A stretch of 64,000 bases of DNA, from the NCBI RefSeq assembly GCF_023228165.1, contig NZ_JALOBS010000012.1, positions 1 through 64,000 of the forward strand. The letters run 5' to 3'. This document shows positions 8,691-16,495 of the stretch, in pieces. The notes below the pieces were generated by a model. The model did not search any database and was not told the DNA's origin. It saw nothing but the letters and a program-made list of their open reading frames with translations. Every line of letters begins with the position of its first letter. Positions within the stretch are counted from its first letter, which is position 1. The translations under genes and the position numbers were made by a program. The DNA comes from Methylomonas sp. GTDB taxonomy: Bacteria > Pseudomonadota > Gammaproteobacteria > Methylococcales > Methylomonadaceae.

Positions 8691-9674
8691 TCAGTTATCG
8701 GTGGTGAGTTCAATGTCTTCGGAAACCTCATAGTGTACGGCGCAGTTCCTGCCTTTTTCTTTAGCCTGGTATAAAGCGAGATCGGCTAAGTGGACAATAT
8801 TAGCTACGTCGACTTTTAGGTGGGACGGTGTAGCCGTATAACTCCCAACTGAAACAGTCAGGTAATTAGCGATAGCAGAGCCTTCATTCGGGATATTCAG
8901 TTTCCTTACCGCTAAAAGTATCTTATCGGATACGCACTGAGCGCCGGCGATATCGGTATTGGGGAGCAGTGCGGCAAATTCTTCTCCGCCAAATCGTGTC
9001 ACAATGTCACCGGTTCGTTTAACATTATTTGTCAGCGTTTTCGCCACCTGAATAAGAACTTTGTCACCTTGAGAATGGCCATAGGTATCGTTAATATTCT
9101 TAAAAAAATCCAAGTCCAACATCAGAAATGAAATTGACGAGCGGGAATGAAACGCTTGATCCCAGAGTGTTGGCAACGCCTCTTCCAGGACCCGGCGGTT
9201 GGCAATTTTAGTGAGCGGGTCGATACGCGAGTCCGATACTGCTTGTTGCAACTTTAGGTCGGTGGTTAAGGTTTTCTTTTCATGTTTGTTTTGTTCCAGG
9301 TATAAACGATTTAGAGATGAAAAAGCATGCAAACGTTGTGCACGGTGATGAAATTCTATGAGATAAACGGGATGACTAAAAAGAGTGAGATCAATGCGTG
9401 TGCAGCAAACGATCATATTGGTGACATTTGCCACTAACTTTGCCTCGACTAGCTGAACCCGCTTGTTTCGCACGATAAGTTTTTTTACAGCGCTTTCTTG
9501 CTTTCTATTTTCCAGAAGTGCAAAAAAACATTCTTTATCGAGAGGCGCCAGATATTCTTTGAGGCTTAAATTCTTAAAGAGCCATTGTCCTTCGGCATTC
9601 ATGACCCCGGAGGGCAATGAATACGCGTCCAAAAATTTTGCCGTTTCATCTGATAGCCCATTATTCAGACCCAT
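8691..9674 (-). CDS. Diguanylate cyclase (GGDEF) with N-terminal PAS-like region
   Basis: Makes cyclic di-GMP from two GTP. The C-terminal GGDEF domain has the active-site loop RFGGEEF (GGEEF at residues 229-233) and an intact inhibitory I-site RTGD five residues before it, so product inhibition is expected. Canonical DPLTKIANRR, LDLDFFKNINDTYGH and GD blocks are present. Residues about 10-125 look like a degenerate PAS sensor. The frame opens at 9761, but the ATG at 9674 has AAGGA 10 nt upstream and is preferred (327 aa). It overlaps the upstream sensor gene by 14 nt, so the two are translationally coupled. Confidence 0.9.
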   Translation of the reverse strand: MGLNNGLSDETAKFLDAYSLPSGVMNAEGQWLFKNLSLKEYLAPLDKECFFALLENRKQESAVKKLIVRNKRVQLVEAKLVANVTNMIVCCTRIDLTLFSHPVYLIEFHHRAQRLHAFSSLNRLYLEQNKHEKKTLTTDLKLQQAVSDSRIDPLTKIANRRVLEEALPTLWDQAFHSRSSISFLMLDLDFFKNINDTYGHSQGDKVLIQVAKTLTNNVKRTGDIVTRFGGEEFAALLPNTDIAGAQCVSDKILLAVRKLNIPNEGSAIANYLTVSVGSYTATPSHLKVDVANIVHLADLALYQAKEKGRNCAVHYEVSEDIELTTDN

Positions 9675-10173
9675 AATATTCAATTCCTTCAGCCGATGAG
9701 TTCGGATCAAAATGTAATGTAACTTTACAACCTGAGTGCCCGCGCGCAATGGATTCATCAATGCTGACTTTAGCGTATGTTAAATTTTCCGCGGCAATAA
9801 CGCCGAAAACATTTGAAGTCATCATGCATAGGGCCTCTCGGCCGATTACCTTGTCTTCGAAGGGGCACTGTCGATTACCGAAGACTATTTTGCTATCGGT
9901 TTCTTCGATGATATAAAAGTCGCCATGGACACGTTTCTTTAAATCAACAAGCACTTCAGCCACTTGTGCTTTATTCAGACGGTCTAGCTGCAATGCTTGT
10001 CGATATTCTTGGTTGATTTCTTCACCGATTTTTTGGCCTACCAGTGCGATAAAACCTTCTGCTTCTTGTAAACCAATAACGTCTTGCAATGTTCCCGAAA
10101 GATGACGAAGCATTTGTAGGAGAAAATCATCGCGATTTAGTAAAACGGGAGCTTGTTGAATATTTTTACTCAT
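9661..10173 (-). CDS. MetOD1-like (methanogen output domain 1) sensor protein
   Basis: 170 aa. After an N-terminal helix (FLLQMLRHLSGTL) comes a compact alpha/beta domain with conserved-looking cysteines in GNRQCPFEDKV, EALCMMTSNVFG and HSGCKVTLHF, which matches my memory of the MetOD1 domain, related to V4R-type ligand domains. Such domains often feed signals to HTH or GGDEF outputs. Here the output is probably the diguanylate cyclase encoded immediately downstream with a 14-nt overlap. AGGGGA precedes the ATG. The ligand is unknown; a cysteine-bound metal or cofactor is a possibility. Confidence 0.7.
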   Translation of the reverse strand: MSKNIQQAPVLLNRDDFLLQMLRHLSGTLQDVIGLQEAEGFIALVGQKIGEEINQEYRQALQLDRLNKAQVAEVLVDLKKRVHGDFYIIEETDSKIVFGNRQCPFEDKVIGREALCMMTSNVFGVIAAENLTYAKVSIDESIARGHSGCKVTLHFDPNSSAEGIEYYGSE

Positions 10174-10336
10174 ATGCTGATTCCCCTTGATAATAGATGA
10201 ACTTGCATTGTGCGAATTAAGATTTACTTACCCGGAGAATCCAATCTGCAATTCAAGAATTAGGGCCGTTCTAAAACGAACTACCCAAAATTACTACAAT
10301 GAATAACAACGACTTGTGCCTTATCAGCGCATGTTC

Positions 10337-10519
10337 TTAATGTTTGAATTCTCCTTCGCTAAGCAGCGAACGAGTTCGAGATAGCTCGTAGCCCAACGCG
10401 CGGATGATAGTAGCATTAACGGCAATGTTCTGCATGTTTGGTCCGGCAAGGACGGTCGTTATGGCGGCGAGGTAAGCTCGATCAGAACCGCGAACATTAG
10501 TTACGATGAACTCGATCGC
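10337..10519 (-). pseudogene. Coding remnant, 60 codons open, no usable start
   Basis: An open frame between two stops encodes a peptide containing AYLAAITTVLAGPNM and ATIIRALGYELSRTRSLL, an amphipathic helical pattern typical of real coding sequence. It has no ATG near the start and no Shine-Dalgarno. It is probably the 3' end of a lost gene. I cannot assign a family. Confidence 0.35.
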
Positions 10520-10527
10520 TCAAAAAC

Positions 10528-10710
10528 ATGTTCCGGCTGACCGATGAGCAGGATCTACCAAAAGGTCCACGGCCGAATCCTTCATTTTGCAATCATTGGA
10601 TTGAAAACCGTAATAGGTTCTTATCCGCTTTGCGTTATCGCTGTGCCAGCCCCGATATGCGCAAAAGGTCGGGGAAGAATCAACAGCAGGGTAGTGACGG
10701 CATGGAATAA
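10528..10710 (+). pseudogene. Possible transposase N-terminal remnant (IS5-like)
   Basis: A 60-codon frame begins MFRLTDEQDLPKG and continues with ENRNRFLSALRYRCASPDMRKR. This vaguely recalls the N-terminus of IS5-family transposases (LTDEQW..., a small basic helix, then an LRYR-like block followed by PW.DLP). It breaks off after 60 residues and no terminal inverted repeats were found. Low confidence; chance similarity is possible. Confidence 0.25.
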
Positions 10711-10991
10711 TTCGAACGATGTGACTTTTGGCGACGGCAGAGCACTATTTAGTGCATCCAATCGGGTTTAACCAATCCCTGAAGAAATTAGCAAGGCATT
10801 CAGATAACGTGTACATTAGAAAAGCCAATTAAAATAAATCTATCATCGGTTTTTTATTAAAGCAGGCGAAGCATTAACGGTAGTTTAATTTTTCTAATTG
10901 TTTGTGCATGGAGGCCATCAAATTAAATTAATCTGAAAACCGAGACTACTAGTTGTATAACAATAAATAACTAACTAACAGGATCTAACCT

Positions 10992-11192
10992 ATGAACAAG
11001 AAATTATTAATAGTGTGTGTAAGCTTGAGCTCTTTAACTGGTTGCCCACCAACTTATGTTGCGCCGCCTCAAGGCGATACAACGGCTAATTTCAAGGAAT
11101 CTCCGGGTTTCCAGGAAGAAGAAAAACCAGCGCCGATTATTAATCAGGCATCGCCTTCAAATAATCAAAATCCGCAAAACTCAGAATACTAA
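10992..11192 (+). CDS. Small predicted lipoprotein
   Basis: 66 aa. A basic N-terminus (MNKKLL) and hydrophobic core end in lipobox LTGC, with Cys18 the predicted lipidated residue. The mature part is proline-, asparagine- and acid-rich (PPTYVAPPQGDT ... PSNNQNPQN) and looks disordered. AGGA stands 8 nt before the ATG. It is followed by a strong hairpin at 11229-11258, shared with the converging Cys-rich lipoprotein gene. No family recognised. Confidence 0.7.
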   Translation: MNKKLLIVCVSLSSLTGCPPTYVAPPQGDTTANFKESPGFQEEEKPAPIINQASPSNNQNPQNSEY

Positions 11193-11228
11193 AAAACTTA
11201 TTAACTCATATCTGCTGTAGAGCAAGGC

Positions 11229-11258
11229 GAGGTTTGGCATTTAAAAATGCCAAACCTC
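11229..11258. terminator. Bidirectional hairpin terminator
   Basis: A perfect 14-bp inverted repeat (GAGGTTTGGCATTT and its complement) with a 2-nt loop, followed by AATTTTC on the plus strand. It lies between two converging lipoprotein genes and could stop transcription from both. Confidence 0.85.
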
Positions 11259-11289
11259 AATTTTCTAAATAGGTAGGGCTTATTTTAAG

Positions 11290-11709
11290 CTAATTGGGCT
11301 GGCAATTGGCGACACAACGTGTTTGGGAAGTAACCTTGCCGCCACATGTTGAATAACAGCGCTGATATTGATTATCGCATTGAGAGCTTGCTTCGCATTC
11401 CTGTTTGGTACACCAGTCTTTGGCGCAGTATTTTTGGCCGGAAGCAACACATTGATTATATTTCGTATCAGCCCGGGTCTCGCAATTTTGATAATTCATT
11501 TCAGCCATTTGCTGGCAATTATTGACCCTCATTTGGTCTAATTGTTCGCACGACATCTTTGTGTTTTCACATTGGAAGGTACAAGATCGTCCTTCCGCTG
11601 TTGTGGGAGGATCATAGTTATAGAAAGTCTTATACTGAGGTGTGGCACAAGCTTGAATAAGGATCGTTAAAAATATAGTCAATATCCATGTGAGTTTTGA
11701 GTTCTTCAT
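11290..11709 (-). CDS. Cysteine-rich predicted lipoprotein
   Basis: 139 aa. The signal peptide ends in lipobox IQAC, Cys21. The mature part has 14 further cysteines, many spaced 3 to 11 apart (for example SCTFQCENTKMSC and CAKDWCTKQEC), an even number that would allow seven disulfides in the periplasm. AAGGAAA precedes the ATG. No catalytic motif or known family was recognised. The dense cysteine pattern suggests a small disulfide-stabilised or metal-binding outer-membrane protein. Confidence 0.75.
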   Translation of the reverse strand: MKNSKLTWILTIFLTILIQACATPQYKTFYNYDPPTTAEGRSCTFQCENTKMSCEQLDQMRVNNCQQMAEMNYQNCETRADTKYNQCVASGQKYCAKDWCTKQECEASSQCDNQYQRCYSTCGGKVTSQTRCVANCQPN

Positions 11710-12212
11710 TGTATTTCCTTTTTTCTATTTATTTTTATAAAAAGTGAATTAATCGAGTTATAGCCAAGAGCACTAAACCGAGAAAAATTCTGAAAGCCTT
11801 GTATCGGTTATATGAAATACCCATCTACCACCGTTATTATTTGCCTCTTTTCACTGTATGTTAATTTTTGTGACACAAAGTAATCAATGTGTTGGGTACA
11901 AAATCATTTTCTAAGAAATACAAATCTTTTTCCCTGAAAAACTAATATTTGGCTCGCCAGTAAAAAAGCCCCCCCGTTCGCCTCAAAGGTGGTTATCAAA
12001 GATAAGCTTCATGGGCTTTGTACCATATTGAGCTACTTACATCCCGAAAAAAAGCAAATTTACAGGCCTATAGAAGCCGATAAAAGCGAAGCTAAGATTG
12101 AGCTGCATTGGCATGAGATTGCGTAGCAAACAGATTGGATTAATCCAAAATCCTTGCAGGCTATTAAAAATTATAGAGATTTCTAAAGGGGGCGGGCTGG
12201 ATCGATCATGCA
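11710..12212. other. AT-rich intergenic region, no gene seen
   Basis: About 500 bp between the Cys-rich lipoprotein and the rsmI stop. It contains a run of seven C at about 11970-11977 and short open frames without Shine-Dalgarno or coding character. No convincing terminator, RNA or remnant was identified. Confidence 0.5.
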
Positions 12213-13055
12213 CTAGTTTGCTTGCATCTCCAGCGCGGCCTGGTACAAAAGTTTCTTGCGCTGTCCGGTAATTTCCGTGGCTAGGGCCACGGCGGTTTTG
12301 ATCGAACATTCTGTTAGCAGCAGACGCAGAATTTTTAAGTGCTCGTCGCTAAGTTGCCGTTGATCGGCTTCGAGTTTGCGCCCGGCAACGATGACCACGA
12401 ATTCACCCTTGCGCATGTTTTCGTCGCTTTGCACCGCTAGCACGGCGTCAGCCAGCGGGGCTTTTAAAATGGTTTCATGTAACTTGGTGATTTCGCGAGC
12501 TATGACGATTTCGTGATCGGCGGGGAAAATTTCCGCCATGTCTTCTAATGCGGCCTGAATACGGTGGCTGGACTCGTAAAAAGCCCACGTGGTGGTGTCG
12601 GCCAGTTTCTCCTGAAAAAAGCTTCGACGGGCCGAGGCGGTGCGCGGCGGAAAACCTTCAAAGGTAAAGCGGGTGATGGGCAGGCCGGAGGCCGACAAGG
12701 CGGCGATGAGTGCGCAGGCGCCGGGGATGGGGACGACCTCCAGGTCTTCTTGTTTGGCCAATTTCACCAGCGGCAGGCCGGGGTCGCTGAGTAATGGGGT
12801 GCCGGCATCTGAAACCAAGGCAATGGATAGACCGGCTTGTATTTTTTCGATCAAGCCTCGCGAAGCATGTTCTTCATTATGTTGATGCAGCGAAACCAGC
12901 GGTTTGTTGATGCCGTAGTGGTTTAGCAGCATTTTGGCGTGGCGGGTATCTTCGGCGGCGATTAAATCCACCTGCTTGAGAACCTCGACCGCCCGGAAGC
13001 TGAAATCCGCCAGATTACCTATTGGCGTGGCAACCACGTATAATTTTCCGGACAT
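12213..13055 (-). CDS. rsmI: 16S rRNA (cytidine-1402-2'-O)-methyltransferase
   Basis: SAM-dependent tetrapyrrole-methylase-fold enzyme that 2'-O-methylates C1402 of 16S rRNA in the decoding centre. Family blocks are MSGKLYVVATPIGNL, AAEDTRHAKMLLNHYGI, SDAGTPLLSDPG and PGACALIAALSASGLP. The frame is open far upstream into the divergent lpoA gene; the ATG at 13055 gives 280 aa, the usual size and N-terminus. It is divergent from lpoA with only 50 nt between starts. The rsmI/lpoA-yraN-diaA arrangement is conserved in gammaproteobacteria. Confidence 0.96.
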   Translation of the reverse strand: MSGKLYVVATPIGNLADFSFRAVEVLKQVDLIAAEDTRHAKMLLNHYGINKPLVSLHQHNEEHASRGLIEKIQAGLSIALVSDAGTPLLSDPGLPLVKLAKQEDLEVVPIPGACALIAALSASGLPITRFTFEGFPPRTASARRSFFQEKLADTTTWAFYESSHRIQAALEDMAEIFPADHEIVIAREITKLHETILKAPLADAVLAVQSDENMRKGEFVVIVAGRKLEADQRQLSDEHLKILRLLLTECSIKTAVALATEITGQRKKLLYQAALEMQAN

Positions 13056-13104
13056 TTGTTTTAAGCCCTCCGCTGCTATGTCTGATTCAAAGTTTTTTTT
13101 CATT

Positions 13105-14898
13105 ATGCCCCGTCGCTGTCTGGTCTGCTGTGTTTTTGCCGGCTTTTTTTTAACGGCCTGTACGCCAGAACCGGTGAAAAACCGGACGCACTTGGAAGTA
13201 AGAACCCAACAGCCAGCTCGCCGGCCGGTTGCGCCCATGGTGAGAAGTTACGGTTTGGCGGATGGCCAGGCCGACAGGCATTTACTGAGTGCCGACACGT
13301 TTATTCAAGGTGGCGATAATCAGGCAGCCCGGCAAGAGCTGGATTTGATTAATGAAGCTGAGTTGTCCCCGGAACAACGCGCTAAATTCAATTTACTGGA
13401 CGGGCAGATTGCGTTGAGCATGGGCGATGCGGAACATGCCATGCAAAAACTGAAAATGGTCCGGCCCGCGTTGTTGCCGACCCAGGATAAGATCAATTAT
13501 TACCAGTCGCTGGCGTTTGCCGATTTGTTGATGGGCGATGTATTGCAAGGGGTTAGCGCCCGCATCAGGCTGGGCAATTTGTTGCAAGACCCGCAGCAGC
13601 AGCAAGCCAATATTTCCGCCATTATCGACATGCTCAGCGTATTGCCGGAAGAGGCCCTGCAGGCCCGACCGCAAATGGCCGGCGAATTGAGTGGTTGGAT
13701 GTCGCTTGCCAAGATCCTTAAGCAGCGGAATCAGCCGGGCTTCGATGTAAATGGCCAAATTCAGCAGTGGCGGCAGGATTATCCGGGTCATGCCGCCAAC
13801 GCCGGATTTTTGCAGGCGTATCTGTCCACGCCCGCTAGTGCTTCGGCGGAGGAAAATGTTTCAGAGCAAGTGGCGCAGGCTCAACAATCCGAGGCTGGCA
13901 TGATAGCGGTATTGTTGCCGACTTCCGGCGCTTATGCGCCTGCCGGTAAGGCGATTAAAGTGGGCTTGCAGGCGGCTTATCGGCTCGCCGCCAGTGCCGC
14001 GCCGCAGCTGCCGTTAAAGTTTTACGACAGTGCTCAGGATGATGTCGGCAGCCTGTATCAGCAGGCGGTTGCCGAAGGGGCCAAGCAGGTGATTGGGCCG
14101 CTGGTTAAAGAGCAGATTCAAGCGTTGGCTAATAATGCCAATCTCAGTGTGCCGGTGCTGGCGTTGAATCACGTCGATAATCTTAGCCAAAACCATTTGT
14201 ATCAGTTCGGCTTGAGTCCAATCGATGAAGCGGAAGCGTTAGCGGTTAAAGCGCTTCACGATGGCCGACAAAGTGCCCTGGTGTTGGTGCCGAATACCTC
14301 CCAAGGCGAACGGATCGGCAATTATTTGGCGACGGCGTGGCAGAATCATGGCGGTACGGTGGCGGGCATACAATCTTACGATCCGAGACAGCATGATATT
14401 GGCGCCGTGTTGAATCAGCTGATTAGTTCTTCAAATTACCCCGGCGCTCAGCAACCGTCCCGTGCTCTGTTGCTGAGCGCCAATGCCGATGCCGCTCGGG
14501 AGCTGGCGCCGCAATTGAAATACCATCAAAACACCGATTTGGCTGTGTATGCCATGCCGACCATCTATTCCGGATCTCCCAACCCGGTGCAAGATGCCGA
14601 ATTAGGTTCGTTCGAGTTTTGCGATATGCCCTGGCTGTTCGATAGTTATTTTAGCGGGCCGTTGAGTCAGTCCGCCTTGCAAAACAGTCTGCAAGGCATG
14701 CCGGACAGTTTAAGCCGCTTGGTGGCGCTGGGCGTTGACGCTTACAATTTGTTGGGACATTTGGATCAATTGCCGGTTAGGCCGTATGCCGGCGCCACTG
14801 GACATTTGTCGCTGGATAGTGAAAATCGCGTCACCCGTAAATTGGTTTGCGCGCAATTCAAGGGCGGGTTGCCGGTGGCCTCTGGGTTTGCCGAATAA
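13105..14898 (+). CDS. lpoA: Penicillin-binding protein activator LpoA, outer-membrane lipoprotein
   Basis: In Enterobacteria LpoA spans the periplasm to activate PBP1A peptidoglycan synthesis. The signal peptide MPRRCLVCCVFAGFFLTAC ends in a lipobox. The N-terminal half is TPR-like (residues about 45-230), and the C-terminal half, from MIAVLLPTSGAYAPAGKAIK, has the periplasmic-binding-protein fold seen in LpoA. The mature end is FCDMPWLFDSYF ... LGVDAYNLLGHL. The frame extends upstream into rsmI; the ATG at 13105 gives the best signal peptide, and an ATG at 13078 is an alternative. Neither has a clear Shine-Dalgarno. The stop overlaps the yraN start (TAATG). Confidence 0.93.
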   Translation: MPRRCLVCCVFAGFFLTACTPEPVKNRTHLEVRTQQPARRPVAPMVRSYGLADGQADRHLLSADTFIQGGDNQAARQELDLINEAELSPEQRAKFNLLDGQIALSMGDAEHAMQKLKMVRPALLPTQDKINYYQSLAFADLLMGDVLQGVSARIRLGNLLQDPQQQQANISAIIDMLSVLPEEALQARPQMAGELSGWMSLAKILKQRNQPGFDVNGQIQQWRQDYPGHAANAGFLQAYLSTPASASAEENVSEQVAQAQQSEAGMIAVLLPTSGAYAPAGKAIKVGLQAAYRLAASAAPQLPLKFYDSAQDDVGSLYQQAVAEGAKQVIGPLVKEQIQALANNANLSVPVLALNHVDNLSQNHLYQFGLSPIDEAEALAVKALHDGRQSALVLVPNTSQGERIGNYLATAWQNHGGTVAGIQSYDPRQHDIGAVLNQLISSSNYPGAQQPSRALLLSANADAARELAPQLKYHQNTDLAVYAMPTIYSGSPNPVQDAELGSFEFCDMPWLFDSYFSGPLSQSALQNSLQGMPDSLSRLVALGVDAYNLLGHLDQLPVRPYAGATGHLSLDSENRVTRKLVCAQFKGGLPVASGFAE

Positions 14899-15266
14899 TG
14901 GTATTCGGCAAACCCAAGCCCGCGCATTTAGTCAAGGGCGATAGCGCCGAACGGCAGGCGCTGGACTATTTACAACAGCAGGGTTTGACGCTGGTCACCA
15001 GTAATTTTCGTTGCAAAGCCGGCGAGCTGGATCTGGTGATGAAAGACGGTGCCGCGCTAGTGATCGTCGAAGTACGCTATCGCAAATCCGAACAATTCGG
15101 CGGCGCTTTGGCCAGCATTACCCGGCAAAAACAGGCGCGCATCGTCGCTGCCACGCAACACTATGTCATAATCAACAAACTGAGCCATTACGCCATTCGT
15201 TTTGATGTGGTGGCTCTTTCCGGCGATAGCCGCATCAATTGGATTAAAAACGCTTTTCAAACCTGA
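14898..15266 (+). CDS. yraN: YraN / UPF0102 nuclease-fold protein
   Basis: 122 aa, UPF0102, a restriction-endonuclease-like fold of uncertain role. The family signature is present: GDSAERQALDYLQQQG, then NFRCKAGELDLVM and VIVEVRYRK, which hold the E/D-(x)-E-x-K type residues; the usual lysine of VEVK is arginine here (VEVRYRK). The ATG at 14898 overlaps the lpoA stop by one base. diaA follows 4 nt after the stop, so lpoA, yraN and diaA form one transcript. Confidence 0.92.
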   Translation: MVFGKPKPAHLVKGDSAERQALDYLQQQGLTLVTSNFRCKAGELDLVMKDGAALVIVEVRYRKSEQFGGALASITRQKQARIVAATQHYVIINKLSHYAIRFDVVALSGDSRINWIKNAFQT

Positions 15267-15270
15267 ATTT

Positions 15271-15858
15271 ATGAGCTTACAAGACCGTATCATCAACCAC
15301 TTTTCCGACAGCATACAGACCAAGCAGGATGCCATGGCCAGTCTATGCGAACTGATCGAGTTCGCTTCGCAAAAAATTGTCGAGGCACTGGTCAACGACA
15401 AAAAAGTGCTGACCTGCGGTAATGGTGGTTCCGCCGGGGACGCGCAGCATTTTTCTTCCGAAATGTTGAATCGCTTTGAACGCGAACGTCCCGCACTGCC
15501 GGCCATTGCTTTAAGCACCGACACATCGACCATCACCTCGATTGCCAACGACTATCATTTCGACGAAATTTTCGCCAAGCAATTGCGCGCCCTGGGGCAG
15601 GCCGGCGATATTTTATTGGTGTACACCACTAGCGGTAATTCCGCCAATATCCTCAAAGCCGTAAAGGTCGCTCACGATAGGGAAATGACTGTAATAGCGC
15701 TGAGCGGCAAGGATGGCGGTGCGTTGGCTGGCGCGCTTAACGAAGCCGATATAGAAATCCGGGTACCGTCCGGGTCCACCGCGCGGATTCAGGAAGTGCA
15801 TCTACTCATCTCCCATTGTCTGTGCGATTTGATCGATCATCAGTTATTCGGCGGATAA
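15271..15858 (+). CDS. diaA: SIS-domain protein, DnaA initiator-associating DiaA / phosphoheptose isomerase family
   Basis: 195 aa, single SIS domain with CGNGGSAGDAQHFSSEM and VYTTSGNSANIL, the sugar-phosphate-binding loops. DiaA and GmhA are close paralogues. The position after lpoA-yraN matches diaA, whose product stimulates DnaA assembly at oriC. A GmhA role (sedoheptulose-7-phosphate isomerisation) cannot be excluded, since gmhB is elsewhere in this window and no other gmhA is seen. Start ATG at 15271 (MSLQDRI), 4 nt behind yraN. Confidence 0.85.
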   Translation: MSLQDRIINHFSDSIQTKQDAMASLCELIEFASQKIVEALVNDKKVLTCGNGGSAGDAQHFSSEMLNRFERERPALPAIALSTDTSTITSIANDYHFDEIFAKQLRALGQAGDILLVYTTSGNSANILKAVKVAHDREMTVIALSGKDGGALAGALNEADIEIRVPSGSTARIQEVHLLISHCLCDLIDHQLFGG

Positions 15859-16495
15859 GTGAGTTATCCAGGCCGGGATGGCGGATGGATGCTGCTAGGG
15901 TTTAATTTGATCGGGCAGTAACGATAGCTCAACAAATTAAATGCTATTTCTGCTTCATAACGCTTTAAACAATGAGTTGAGCGGCTTTGGCGTCGGTTAA
16001 TCTTTGTAATTCAATTGGTTGTGTGAACAGTATGATATTAAAGTTATTGGTTATGGTATTTTTTCGAGAATATCCAGGTCTACGTTCGAATAGATTGAAT
16101 TGAAATACATTTTTAATTTCACTCGGTATTGTTGCGATAAACGTAAACTACCAATACTGAGGCTACAAATTATCGCTTTATTTGAATACCAATTTTGGCG
16201 GCTCGCAATTAGGCTTTTCTTGTCAAGGCCTATTTCTGTACAAAATTAAGGGACTTTAAAAAAGCTTGCAAAGCGCGATTTAATGGGTGTAAGGTTGAGC
16301 CCAACGGCATGGAAAATTAATTTAAATTAGCGACTTATAAACAACGGCTTTTGTAAAAAAGCATCAATTATGTTGCTAATTGGCAAATTATTTTTACAAG
16401 GTTTTAATTGCCGTTGTAGTTTTATACAGGGGTAAAATGACGGCGCAATCTGATTGTGCGTCTATAACAATAATATATATACCAAGAGTTTGACT
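15859..16495 (+). other. Long AT-rich leader region of the transketolase gene
   Basis: 637 bp without a gene. It is increasingly AT-rich toward the transketolase. A small hairpin of GACG-GCGCAA against TTGTGC-GTC occupies roughly 16438-16462 within the likely 5' untranslated region. Several weak -10-like boxes exist, but none with a good -35. No riboswitch fold was recognised. Confidence 0.45.

Larger units (their letters stand above)
10174..10991. other. Low-coding stretch with two decayed coding remnants
   Basis: An 818-bp stretch without an intact gene. The first 130 bp hold the divergent upstream regions. Between about 10337 and 10710 base composition is balanced and two short open frames, one on each strand, look like pieces of former genes. 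From about 10790 the sequence turns AT-rich and forms the promoter region of the 66-aa lipoprotein gene. No RNA gene was recognised. Confidence 0.6.

Noticed and set aside
11812..11883. 23-codon frame MKYPSTTVIICLFSLYVNFCDTK in the gap before rsmI
   Set aside because: No Shine-Dalgarno, very short, and no terminator or conserved feature around it.
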